From an uncultured Rhizobiaceae group bacterium (GTDB taxonomy: Bacteria > Pseudomonadota > Alphaproteobacteria > Rhizobiales > Rhizobiaceae), in the NCBI GenBank assembly GCA_937930635.1, contig CALHCF010000002.1, positions 124,001-188,000 on the forward strand: a stretch of DNA of 64,000 nt. The letters are read 5' to 3'. Under the pieces are notes generated by a model. It saw only the letters and a program-made list of their open reading frames with translations. It was not told the origin of the DNA and did no database searches. Numbering within the stretch: position 1 is the stretch's first letter; each line of letters begins with the position of its first letter. Below, in pieces: positions 36,558-44,384 of the stretch. Made by a program: the position numbers and the translations under genes.

Positions 36558-37472
36558 TCAGGGCCATTTCACAACCGGCGGCAGGCTCGACAAGATGGAG
36601 TTGACGTTACCCCCTGTTTTCAGCCCAAAAATTGTACCCCTGTCCTGCAGCAGATTGAACTCCACATAACGTCCGCGCCGCACCAGCTGTTCTTCGCGTT
36701 GCGCATCGGTCCAGGGTTTTTCAAAATTGGCATGCACAATCTGCGGATAGATGTCGGCAAAGGCGCGCCCAACGTCTTTTACAAAGGCGAAATCAGCGTC
36801 CCAACCGCCCAGATCATCGTCTGAATGCTGGTAATCGAAGAAAATACCACCGATTCCACGGGGCTCATCACGGTGATTGAGATGGAAATACTCGTCGCAC
36901 CATGCCTTAAACCCGGGATAATCCGCCACGGAGTGAGCGTCACACGCCTTCTGCATCGCACCGTGAAATGCAACCGAATCCGGGTCTTCCTGGGTCCGGC
37001 GCGCATCCAAGACGGGGGTTAGGTCTGCGCCGCCTCCAAACCATTGTCTGGTTGTGACAACCTGCCGTGTGTTCATGTGAACCGCAGGAACATTGGGGTT
37101 TTGCGGATGGGCAATCAATGAAATACCCGATGCCCAGAAGCTGGGATCTTCGTTGCCGCCGGGGATTTGGTTGCGAAACTCAGGTGAGAACTCGCCATAA
37201 ACGGTCGAGACATGAACGCCAACTTTTTCAAAGACGCGTCCATTCATGATCGACATCACCCCGCCGCCGCCCTTGCCGGAATCTCTTTCCCAATGTGTGC
37301 GAACGAATCGACCTGGTTCGAGATCGCCAAAGGCCGCTGCCGGGTCATTTTCCAGGGCTTCAAGACGGGAGCAGATATCGTCACGCAGCTGTTCAAACCA
37401 GGTGCGTGCGGTTTTTTTCTTTCCTTCCATATCGTCAGGAAGGCCAATGGGAAGATTTTTACGATCGCGCAT
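36558..37472 (-). CDS. hemF: oxygen-dependent coproporphyrinogen III oxidase
   Basis: Aerobic heme-synthesis enzyme converting coproporphyrinogen III to protoporphyrinogen IX; 304 residues, full length. The family blocks [51 protein letters not shown] and [18 protein letters not shown] are intact. The start is the ATG at 37472. It faces the cca gene with zero bases between stops. A 15-bp palindrome lies about 95 bases upstream of the start. Confidence 0.96.
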   Translation of the reverse strand: MRDRKNLPIGLPDDMEGKKKTARTWFEQLRDDICSRLEALENDPAAAFGDLEPGRFVRTHWERDSGKGGGGVMSIMNGRVFEKVGVHVSTVYGEFSPEFRNQIPGGNEDPSFWASGISLIAHPQNPNVPAVHMNTRQVVTTRQWFGGGADLTPVLDARRTQEDPDSVAFHGAMQKACDAHSVADYPGFKAWCDEYFHLNHRDEPRGIGGIFFDYQHSDDDLGGWDADFAFVKDVGRAFADIYPQIVHANFEKPWTDAQREEQLVRRGRYVEFNLLQDRGTIFGLKTGGNVNSILSSLPPVVKWP

Positions 37473-37567
37473 GAAGAAAAACTAAGATCAATTTTCCTTC
37501 GAAGTGCCATGAATGCAGTTACTTAAGCAAGCATTGAAACAAACTGTGTTCAAAAGTGTAACCGAAG

Positions 37568-37582
37568 TGTGCGAATCGCACA
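37568..37582. promoter_or_regulatory. 15-bp palindrome TGTGCGA-A-TCGCACA, candidate operator
   Basis: TGTGCGA (37568-37574) and its exact reverse complement TCGCACA (37576-37582) flank a single A. It lies between hemF (minus) and a small gene on plus, so it could serve either promoter. No known binding site for this exact sequence was recognised; a regulator such as an Irr- or MucR-like protein is not established from sequence. Confidence 0.35.
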
Positions 37583-37645
37583 TTGACATCAATCCTCGAT
37601 AAGAAGCAAAATTGCCGTAACGGAAGAAAAACAGTGGTTTCCTCA

Positions 37646-37918
37646 ATGATTGAAAAAAATATGCCGGCAGAACACCCTGAAACGGACGATGTAAGCGGTT
37701 TCAGCGGTCGCAATGAACGAATTTCAAACGGTCGTTCAGATGAATGCAGAATGATTCGTGAAACTTTTACTCTACCTCCCAACAAAGCCCGTGCAATGGC
37801 GGATGAATGGGTCAAACAGTTTCCTTCGGCAATTTACTGGTCGAAAATCGAAAACTGGCAACGGCTTCCCAACAATCTGATTAATTTTACCCTGGTACGC
37901 CTGCCTGCAATTGACTGA
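37646..37918 (+). CDS. small conserved hypothetical protein
   Basis: About 90 residues if the ATG at 37646 is used; a shorter start at 37751 gives 55 residues. The core MIRETFTLPPNKARAMADEW, then FPSAIYWSKIENWQRLPNN and INFTLVRLPAID, matches a small conserved protein of rhizobia, as recalled. No catalytic or binding residues recognised. No clear Shine-Dalgarno for either start. Lies 29 bases before a GNAT gene and may be cotranscribed. Function unknown. Confidence 0.55.
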   Translation: MIEKNMPAEHPETDDVSGFSGRNERISNGRSDECRMIRETFTLPPNKARAMADEWVKQFPSAIYWSKIENWQRLPNNLINFTLVRLPAID

Positions 37919-37947
37919 TTGCAAGTTTCTGCGGTTTGGTCGGTTAA

Positions 37948-38382
37948 ATGACCTTTCTCGTCGAAATTGCACTTACGAATGAGGCGCGTGCCGCCTGTTA
38001 TCGCTTGCGCCATCAGGTGTTTGTGGAAGAACAGGGTGTTCCTATTGAACTCGAAATCGATGAACATGACGAAAGCGATGCCATTCACTTTCTAGGAAAG
38101 CTGAATGGTGAGCCTATTGCAGCATCGCGTCTGTGCCTGTTTCCCGACTATGCAAAAATACAACGTCTCGTCGTGCTGAAAGCGGTGAGGGGCGAGGGCT
38201 TCGGTCGCACTATGATGAACTGTATGATGGAGCACACCAAACATCATGCGCTGGCTCCCAGTCTGGCGCTTGATGCTCAAACCCATGCCATAGAGTTTTA
38301 TACGCAGCTGGGTTTTCGTGTCGAAGGAGAGGCCTTTGATGATGCGGGTATCCAGCATGTAAGGATGGTCCGGCAAGTCTAA
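37948..38382 (+). CDS. GNAT family N-acetyltransferase (ElaA-like)
   Basis: 144 residues. The N-terminal RHQVFVEEQGVPIELEIDEHD block is the ElaA/YjcF-type sequence, followed by QRLVVLKAVRGEGFGRTMM (acetyl-CoA loop) and AIEFYTQLGFRVEG. The start is the ATG at 37948. Acceptor unknown. Its stop overlaps the stop region of the convergent trmL gene by 4 bases. Confidence 0.89.
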   Translation: MTFLVEIALTNEARAACYRLRHQVFVEEQGVPIELEIDEHDESDAIHFLGKLNGEPIAASRLCLFPDYAKIQRLVVLKAVRGEGFGRTMMNCMMEHTKHHALAPSLALDAQTHAIEFYTQLGFRVEGEAFDDAGIQHVRMVRQV

Positions 38383-38864
38383 ATGTCTTTGGGAACCGAT
38401 GTTTGCTGTTGCGGTGCGAGTTGCCGAAGGGCTTCCCCGGCGACCATGGCAACGCTGACGGCAAGATTGAGCGAACGCATGCCATCCACCATGGGAATGG
38501 TAAGCTGCACATCTGAACGATCATGAACGTCCCTTGGAACGCCCGCGGTCTCGCGTCCAAACAAGAGGCAGTCGGAGGGTTGAAAGACGAAATCCGTATA
38601 GCGCTGCGTGGATTTTGTGGTGAGCAGAACCAGACGGCGGTTTTCAAGAGCGCGCCAGTTCTCAAACGAATCCCAGTCGATGTGACGTTTCATCACCGCT
38701 TGTTCGCGATAATCTAGTCCCGCGCGGTGGAGGCTTTTGTCGTCAAGGCGAAAGCCGGTCGGCTCGATCACATCGACGGCCATGCCCAGGCAAGCCCCAA
38801 GGCGCAAAATCGTGCCTGTGTTTCCTGGAATGTCAGGTTGGAATAAGGCAATTCGTGGCAGCAT
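38379..38864 (-). CDS. trmL: tRNA (cytidine(34)-2'-O)-methyltransferase
   Basis: SPOUT methyltransferase for the wobble base of tRNA-Leu; 161 residues, the family size. The opening RIALFQPDIPGNTGTILRLGA and the knot signatures LLFGRETAGVPRDV and PMVDGMRSLNLAVSVAM are the TrmL/TrmH motifs. It is cytoplasmic and uses S-adenosylmethionine. Its gene converges with the GNAT gene, and 376 bases of gene-poor sequence lie between it and the next larger reading frame. Confidence 0.93.
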   Translation of the reverse strand: MLPRIALFQPDIPGNTGTILRLGACLGMAVDVIEPTGFRLDDKSLHRAGLDYREQAVMKRHIDWDSFENWRALENRRLVLLTTKSTQRYTDFVFQPSDCLLFGRETAGVPRDVHDRSDVQLTIPMVDGMRSLNLAVSVAMVAGEALRQLAPQQQTSVPKDI

Positions 38865-39240
38865 GAAGAGCGCCCGGGGTTGTGACTTTTACACTTTTCA
38901 TCATCGTTCAGCCGTTCCGTCGAGCCAAAAATAGGATGGAGACAAGACGGTGCCACAAATCTGTCGGATGCTGTTAACTGTGTTTCTGGTGCAACATGTC
39001 TTGCGACATCTTAAGTCGTGATCTGACAAAGCCTGTACAATTGATCAGTTTGGGTCTAAGGCCGCTTTAGTTTCAACGCGCAGTTCGGAGGATTCCATAG
39101 TGATCAATTATATGATTGACCTAATACTGGCGGATCCGTTCCGTCAAAATTAAGGCGACAGCCCGCGCGTTTACAGGCTCCTGAGAGCCAATTCAAAAAA
39201 TGCAGTTTCGGTCGTCGTCTTTCGTGAACGACGAATCTTA
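38865..39240 (+). promoter_or_regulatory. promoter and structured leader upstream of the ABC exporter pair
   Basis: These 376 bases hold no large gene. They contain a good Shine-Dalgarno (GGAGG at 39087-39091), an 18-codon reading frame (39100-39153), a hairpin GGCTC/GAGCC (39176-39189) and a second perfect 7-bp hairpin TCGTCGT/ACGACGA (39212-39234) ending 6 bases before a downstream ATG. The layout resembles attenuation or translation-based control of the ABC genes; no ligand is evident. Confidence 0.45.
39100..39153 (+). CDS. possible 17-residue leader peptide
   Basis: The GTG at 39100 is 8 bases after GGAGG and reads VINYMIDLILADPFRQN then TAA. An in-frame ATG at 39112 is an alternative start. 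It has no known family; the composition and two hairpins behind it suggest a regulatory upstream ORF for the ABC genes. Too short for functional proof. Confidence 0.35.
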   Translation: MINYMIDLILADPFRQN

Positions 39241-39537
39241 ATGCCCGAATCCCGGAACTGTCCCATGCCCTTTACACACTCAAAGAACTCTCACCCGTTA
39301 TCTTACGGGCAGAAATCCCCAAGGGTTTTTCTGCTGCTCCTGATCGCCTTGAGCCTTCTGCAGGGCATCATGCTGTGTGTAATTTTGCTTCAGCAAAAAA
39401 CCGATTCGCACACTGAGTTCAGACATCAGCAGACCGATCCATGTATCCGGCAGTTCGAAAGCGATCCCGGATTGAACCGGCAGGAAGACAGGCGTGACTG
39501 TTTAACCCGCCCAATCAGAATTTCACAGAAAGCATGA
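39241..39537 (+). CDS. hypothetical membrane protein preceding the ABC genes
   Basis: Up to 98 residues, ATG at 39241, or 90 residues from the ATG at 39265, which has a GGAA site. One transmembrane helix (VFLLLLIALSLLQGIMLCVILL) is followed by a polar tail with two Cys (DPCIRQ and RDCLTR). It overlaps the first ABC gene in ATGA, implying coupled translation, so it may be a small accessory subunit or only a leader frame. No family recognised. Confidence 0.4.
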   Translation: MPESRNCPMPFTHSKNSHPLSYGQKSPRVFLLLLIALSLLQGIMLCVILLQQKTDSHTEFRHQQTDPCIRQFESDPGLNRQEDRRDCLTRPIRISQKA

Positions 39538-41402
39538 CCATGGACAAGATCCTTACATGGTTCGAAAAACGTATTGAACCGTTCCCGGCAGAAGAACCAA
39601 CGCAGCCTCCTGGCACGTTGTGGGCTTTCTGCTGGCATTATTCGAAGGGCATCTGGCCTGCTTTGGCTCTGCTTGCCGCATTCAGCGTGGTAATCGCGCT
39701 GCTGGAAATCCTGGTTTTTGGTTTCCTGGGCAATGTGGTTGAGTGGCTGTCGACGGCCAATCGCGAAACTTTCCTGGCTGATGAGGGCGAAAAACTCATC
39801 ATTATGGGCGTGGTGGTCATGCTTGTTCTCCCCGCCCTGGTCATTTTGTGGTCGTTGCTCATCCACCAGACGATCATTGGCAATTATCCCATGATTGTGC
39901 GTTGGCAGGCTCACCGCTATATGCTCGGCCAGTCCATGCGCTTCTATCAGGACGAGTTTGCGGGGCGTGTCGCGACCAAGGTTATGCAATCGGCTCTCGG
40001 CGTCCGTGAAGCCGTGATGAAGGTCCTTGATGTCTTCATCTATGTCGCCGTTTATTTCATTGGCGCTTTGGTGCTGGTTGCAACATTTGACTTGTTGCTA
40101 CTGATCCCGTTTGTGATTTGGCTGCTCGCTTACATTCTTACGCTGTGGTTTTTTCTTCCCCGCATGGCGGTTGTGTCGCGCAGGCAGGCCGACGCGCGCT
40201 CGACCATGACCGGTCGCGTGGTGGACAGCTATACCAACATCTCAACCGTAAAACTGTTTGCCCATGCCGGGCGCGAGATCGATTATGCGCGTGGCAGTAT
40301 GGAGGGCTTTCTCGAAACTGTTCACCCGCAAATGCGGTTGTCTACTGGCATGCATATTATCTTGCACGTCATGAACCAGAGTCTGCTGTTTGCCGTGGGC
40401 ACAATTGCAATTGTGCAATGGCTCAATGGCGCTGCAACCGTTGCTGCGGTGGCCGTTGCCGCTGCAGTCGTAACCCGTCTTTCGGGTATGTCTCACTGGA
40501 TCATGTGGGAAATGGCGGGCCTCTTCGAGAATATCGGCATGGCGATTGACGGCATGAATACCATTGCGCGCCCCCGTGCTGTGCTTGATGCCGCGAATGC
40601 CGAAAAACTGAAGGTGACCCATGGAGAAATCGAATTCGACAATGTTTCCTTCAACTACGACAAGCATGGCCAGATTATTAAGCAAATGGATCTGCGTCTC
40701 GCGCCTGGTGAAAAAATAGGTCTGATTGGACGCTCCGGTGCGGGCAAGACCACGATCATGAACATTCTGCTGCGTCTCTATGATATCGACAGTGGTGTGG
40801 TGCGTATCGATGGGAAAAATATTGCTGGCGTCACGCAGGAAAGCCTTCGTTCTCAGATTGCCGTCGTGACTCAGGACACATCCCTGCTGCATCGCTCGGT
40901 ACGCGAAAACATCGCCTATGGCCGCCCGGATGCGAGTGAGGAAGAGATCGTGGCCGCCGCAAAACGGGCAAATGCCCATGATTTCATTGTGGGCCTTGAA
41001 GATTCCGATGGACGCAAAGGCTATGACGCACAAGTTGGCGAACGGGGAGTGAAACTATCGGGCGGTCAACGCCAGCGTGTCGCAATCGCCCGTGTGTTTC
41101 TCAAAGATGCTCCGATCCTTGTGCTGGACGAGGCCACATCCGCGCTGGACTCGGAAGTGGAAGCTGTCATTCAGGAACAGTTGTTCAACCTGATGGAGGG
41201 TAAGACCGTGCTGGCGATCGCCCATCGTCTTTCGACCATCGCCAACATGGACCGTCTGATTGTTCTTGATGGCGGTGTGATCGCCGAGCAGGGAAGTCAT
41301 GACGAACTGGTTTGCGCCAATGGGCTTTATGCCTCCCTTTGGGCACGTCAGTCCGGTGGCTTCATTCAGGCAGACCCGGTTGATGAAAGTGCGGCTGAAT
41401 GA
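39534..41402 (+). CDS. ABC exporter half-transporter (permease-ATPase), first of a tandem pair
   Basis: 622 residues; ATG at 39534 or 39540. About six transmembrane helices (from residue about 30, WPALALLAAFSVVIALLEILVFGF) lead to a nucleotide-binding domain from about residue 360: Walker A GRSGAGKTT, Q loop VVTQD, signature LSGGQRQR, Walker B ILVLDEATSALDSE and His switch IAHRLST, all intact. With the next gene it probably forms a heterodimeric exporter of the multidrug/lipid MsbA-like type; the substrate is unknown. Translation overlaps both neighbours by 4 bases. Confidence 0.92.
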   Translation: MTMDKILTWFEKRIEPFPAEEPTQPPGTLWAFCWHYSKGIWPALALLAAFSVVIALLEILVFGFLGNVVEWLSTANRETFLADEGEKLIIMGVVVMLVLPALVILWSLLIHQTIIGNYPMIVRWQAHRYMLGQSMRFYQDEFAGRVATKVMQSALGVREAVMKVLDVFIYVAVYFIGALVLVATFDLLLLIPFVIWLLAYILTLWFFLPRMAVVSRRQADARSTMTGRVVDSYTNISTVKLFAHAGREIDYARGSMEGFLETVHPQMRLSTGMHIILHVMNQSLLFAVGTIAIVQWLNGAATVAAVAVAAAVVTRLSGMSHWIMWEMAGLFENIGMAIDGMNTIARPRAVLDAANAEKLKVTHGEIEFDNVSFNYDKHGQIIKQMDLRLAPGEKIGLIGRSGAGKTTIMNILLRLYDIDSGVVRIDGKNIAGVTQESLRSQIAVVTQDTSLLHRSVRENIAYGRPDASEEEIVAAAKRANAHDFIVGLEDSDGRKGYDAQVGERGVKLSGGQRQRVAIARVFLKDAPILVLDEATSALDSEVEAVIQEQLFNLMEGKTVLAIAHRLSTIANMDRLIVLDGGVIAEQGSHDELVCANGLYASLWARQSGGFIQADPVDESAAE

Positions 41403-43270
41403 ACCGTATTCTCACATGGTTTGAGAATTGGATCGACCCGTTTCGTCGTGAGCCGGATGGGCCGATACCCGACCGGCTCTGGCCTTTTGTTCAGTATTTT
41501 TTTAGCCAGGCCCGCTGGCCTTTTATCTGGTTTCTCGTGCTTGGCGGTTTGGTGGGTGTCATTGAGGCCAGCCTGTTCTGGTTTCTTGGACTGATGATCG
41601 ACACCCTGCGGGTTGCCGATCCAGCAACGGTATGGAGCGACCATGGCTGGATGTTTGTTGGCATGGGGTTTGTTTTGCTGGTGGTTCGCGGGGCGATCTT
41701 TGTTCTCTCCGCGCTGTTTAACGAACAGACGATTGTTCCCGGTTTCTTCGCGCTGGTTCGCTGGCAGTCACATCGCCATGTGTTGCGCCAGAGTTACCAG
41801 TTTTTTCAAAATGATTTTGCCGGTCGGGTAGCAACCAAGGTTATGCAATCAGGTCAGGCGTTAGGCGATTTTCTGATCAACCTGGCTAACAGTCTGTGGT
41901 TCTTTGTGGTTTTTGTGATCACAACGGCGGGTATGCTGGCGGCGCTCGACTGGCGGTTCCTCGTTCTTCTTGTCGGCTGGGTGGTTATCTATCTCTCGAT
42001 TATCAAGCTCACGATGCCGGAGGTGCGTCGTCGTGCCAAGATTCAGGCCAATGCGAAGTCAGGTATGAACGGGCGTATAGTCGACAGCTACACCAACATT
42101 CAGACTGTGAAACTGTTTGCCGCTGACAGCCACGAAGATGCATTTGCGCGTGAGGGATTGTTGATGATGCGCCGGTCTGTTGCTGACCTGTCGCGCATGG
42201 TCACGGTTCTTAGGGTGTCACTCACACTGCTCAATAGCGTTCTCATCACTGCCGCAGGGTTTTTATGTATCTGGCTTTGGCAGGCACAAGCACTCACCAT
42301 CGGCGCCATTGCTGTTGCTATGGGGCTGGTCTTTCGCATCAACAACATGTCCGGCTGGATAATGTTCCAGATTAATGGGCTTTTCAGAGACATGGGCACT
42401 ATCCAGGATGCGATTGAAACGATTTCGCAACCGCACAGTGTTCGTGATGCTGACAACGCACGTGATTTCGAGCCTGTCAGGGGGGCAATCCGGTTCGAAG
42501 GAGTTCGTTTCCACTACGGCAAAGATTCAGGTGCAATCGATCATCTCGACCTGCAGATCAGACCGGGGGAAAAGGTTGGCGTGGTTGGCCGTTCGGGCGC
42601 TGGCAAGACCACCATGATGAACCTGTTGTTGCGTCTTTACGATGTTGAGGGTGGTCGGATTCTCGTGGATGAGCAGGATATAGCGAAACTGACTCAGGAC
42701 AGTTTACGCGCCCATATTGGTGTGGTGACGCAGGATACCTCGCTCCTGCATCGTTCCGTCAGGGACAATATTGCCTATGGGCGTCCGCAGGTCGCTATGT
42801 CTGAGATCGAGGCCGCAGCCCTTCGTGCCAGGGCAGATGAGTTCATTGTCGAACTTGAAGATGCTCTGGGCCGTAAAGGCTATGAAGCTCATGTTGGAGA
42901 ACGGGGTGTGAAACTTTCCGGAGGGCAGCGGCAGCGCATAGCGCTTGCCCGTGTCTTCCTTAAGGATGCCCCTATTCTGGTGTTGGACGAAGCGACATCG
43001 GCGCTCGATTCCGAGGTGGAACAGGTTATTCAGGAACATCTGTTCAGCCTGATGGAGGGTAAGACCGTTCTGGCCATTGCCCACCGTCTCTCAACCATTG
43101 CCTCAATGGACCGGCTGATTGTTATGGATGAAGGGCGTATCGTTGAGGAAGGCTCCCACAACGAACTCATCGCAGCCGGCGGTCTTTACGCATCGCTATG
43201 GGCTCGCCAATCCGGCGGATTTCTGACTTTTGAGAAAGAGGAAGAAGAGAGCGGACAAGCCGCACAATAA
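41399..43270 (+). CDS. ABC exporter half-transporter, second of a tandem pair
   Basis: 623 residues. Clearly paralogous to the preceding gene; shared blocks such as DFAGRVATKVMQS and RSGAGKTTMMN show tandem duplication. Walker A GRSGAGKTT, LSGGQRQR, ILVLDEATSALDSE and IAHRLST are intact, so both halves are expected to be ATPase-competent, unlike heterodimers with one degenerate site. Starts in the ATGA overlap with its partner. Likely exports a lipid or drug-like compound. Confidence 0.93.
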   Translation: MNRILTWFENWIDPFRREPDGPIPDRLWPFVQYFFSQARWPFIWFLVLGGLVGVIEASLFWFLGLMIDTLRVADPATVWSDHGWMFVGMGFVLLVVRGAIFVLSALFNEQTIVPGFFALVRWQSHRHVLRQSYQFFQNDFAGRVATKVMQSGQALGDFLINLANSLWFFVVFVITTAGMLAALDWRFLVLLVGWVVIYLSIIKLTMPEVRRRAKIQANAKSGMNGRIVDSYTNIQTVKLFAADSHEDAFAREGLLMMRRSVADLSRMVTVLRVSLTLLNSVLITAAGFLCIWLWQAQALTIGAIAVAMGLVFRINNMSGWIMFQINGLFRDMGTIQDAIETISQPHSVRDADNARDFEPVRGAIRFEGVRFHYGKDSGAIDHLDLQIRPGEKVGVVGRSGAGKTTMMNLLLRLYDVEGGRILVDEQDIAKLTQDSLRAHIGVVTQDTSLLHRSVRDNIAYGRPQVAMSEIEAAALRARADEFIVELEDALGRKGYEAHVGERGVKLSGGQRQRIALARVFLKDAPILVLDEATSALDSEVEQVIQEHLFSLMEGKTVLAIAHRLSTIASMDRLIVMDEGRIVEEGSHNELIAAGGLYASLWARQSGGFLTFEKEEEESGQAAQ

Positions 43271-43385
43271 ATTGCGCAGCACCACGTTTGGAGAATTTCA
43301 GTTTTGCCTGACGCGCAAAGATGGCCAAGAGCATCATCTGTACAGGCGTTTGCCGCGACCGAATTGCCGTCGGTCAAACCCACAC

Positions 43386-44327
43386 CTAAGCGTTCAGGAA
43401 ATCATGAACGGCTTGGGGGATCTTGTTGATATGAAGGATGGGGACGTGGCCCTGACCGCGCGCGATGACCTCGCTCATATTATCAAGAGTGTCGGCCATG
43501 CGCGAAGCGATCTCGTCGGTCACAAGCAGTGAATTTGCACCGCGAATTAGCAGGAGCTGCGTTTGTTTCAGCATTTTGAACTCGGTCCACAAAGCCGGTT
43601 GTCTTTCATCGAAATCAACGCTCTTGGCGCGGCGTGCGATAGCCTTGGTGTAATCTTCCTTCGGTTTCCCGTTTTGATCGCGCCATATCATGCGCGCCAG
43701 GACATTCCAGTTGCTGTCATTTAGGGCGGTAAATTCTGTACCCTTGGTTGCTTTTAATATTTCCACCGCGTTGTCCCATGTCTTGGGAGGGGAGGCGCGA
43801 TGGGTGAGGGTGGTTGTGCGGGCGAAACCAACGTCGTCAAACTCCGGCGCTGCATCGTTGAGGATCAGCCGCCGCAGCAAGCCTGGACGGCGCTGGACAA
43901 CCAGCAGGAGTGCCAGCGCAGTGCGCCCGCTGACCAACATATCAACGTGGTGAAAACCGTGTGCATCGCACAGGGCTAAAATATCGTCAGCGTCAGTAAC
44001 CGGAGAACTTTCTTTGATACTGCCATCCCGGGTTTCTCCTCGACCTCTCAAATCCACCGTATAGATGCGGCCAGGTAATCCCTTAAGGGCAAGTAGGGCC
44101 ACTGCGAACTTATGGTAGGTCCGGCTGTTACCAAATTCCTCCGGCAGACAAAGCAGAGGAGTGCCCAGTGATGGAGGCCTGTTTCCTTCGCCTCTTGCAT
44201 CATCATCGCGGGTGTAGACCCAGCTTTGAAGCTGCAGGCCATCCATGACGCTGGTTTGCAGATGGCGGCGTGCAACGACAACGCCATCCTTGCGAGCGTG
44301 TTGCAATGGAGCGGTTTCTTCACTCAT
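43386..44327 (-). CDS. alpha/beta hydrolase with a degenerate nucleophile elbow
   Basis: 313 residues. The overall fold of a hydrolase is clear: oxyanion-side block PLLCLPEEFGNSRTYHKFA, VDLRGRGETRDG, later RGANSLLVTDE (acid region) and the terminal GQGHVPIL with the His. In the nucleophile turn the sequence is LVSGRTALAL where relatives have GTSRGG; the position of the catalytic Ser is Gly. It may therefore be non-catalytic or use another residue. It lies 57 bases behind the lytic transglycosylase gene on the same strand and could be cotranscribed with it. Confidence 0.82.
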   Translation of the reverse strand: MSEETAPLQHARKDGVVVARRHLQTSVMDGLQLQSWVYTRDDDARGEGNRPPSLGTPLLCLPEEFGNSRTYHKFAVALLALKGLPGRIYTVDLRGRGETRDGSIKESSPVTDADDILALCDAHGFHHVDMLVSGRTALALLLVVQRRPGLLRRLILNDAAPEFDDVGFARTTTLTHRASPPKTWDNAVEILKATKGTEFTALNDSNWNVLARMIWRDQNGKPKEDYTKAIARRAKSVDFDERQPALWTEFKMLKQTQLLLIRGANSLLVTDEIASRMADTLDNMSEVIARGQGHVPILHINKIPQAVHDFLNA

Positions 44328-44384
44328 TAGTTGCGATCCATCCCATGAGGCAACGCGAAACGACAGTTCGGACCAACCTGCTTG

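Noticed and set aside
39534..43270. Heterodimeric ABC exporter with one degenerate ATP site
   Set aside because: Both nucleotide-binding domains keep Walker A, signature, Walker B Glu and His switch, so no degenerate site is present.
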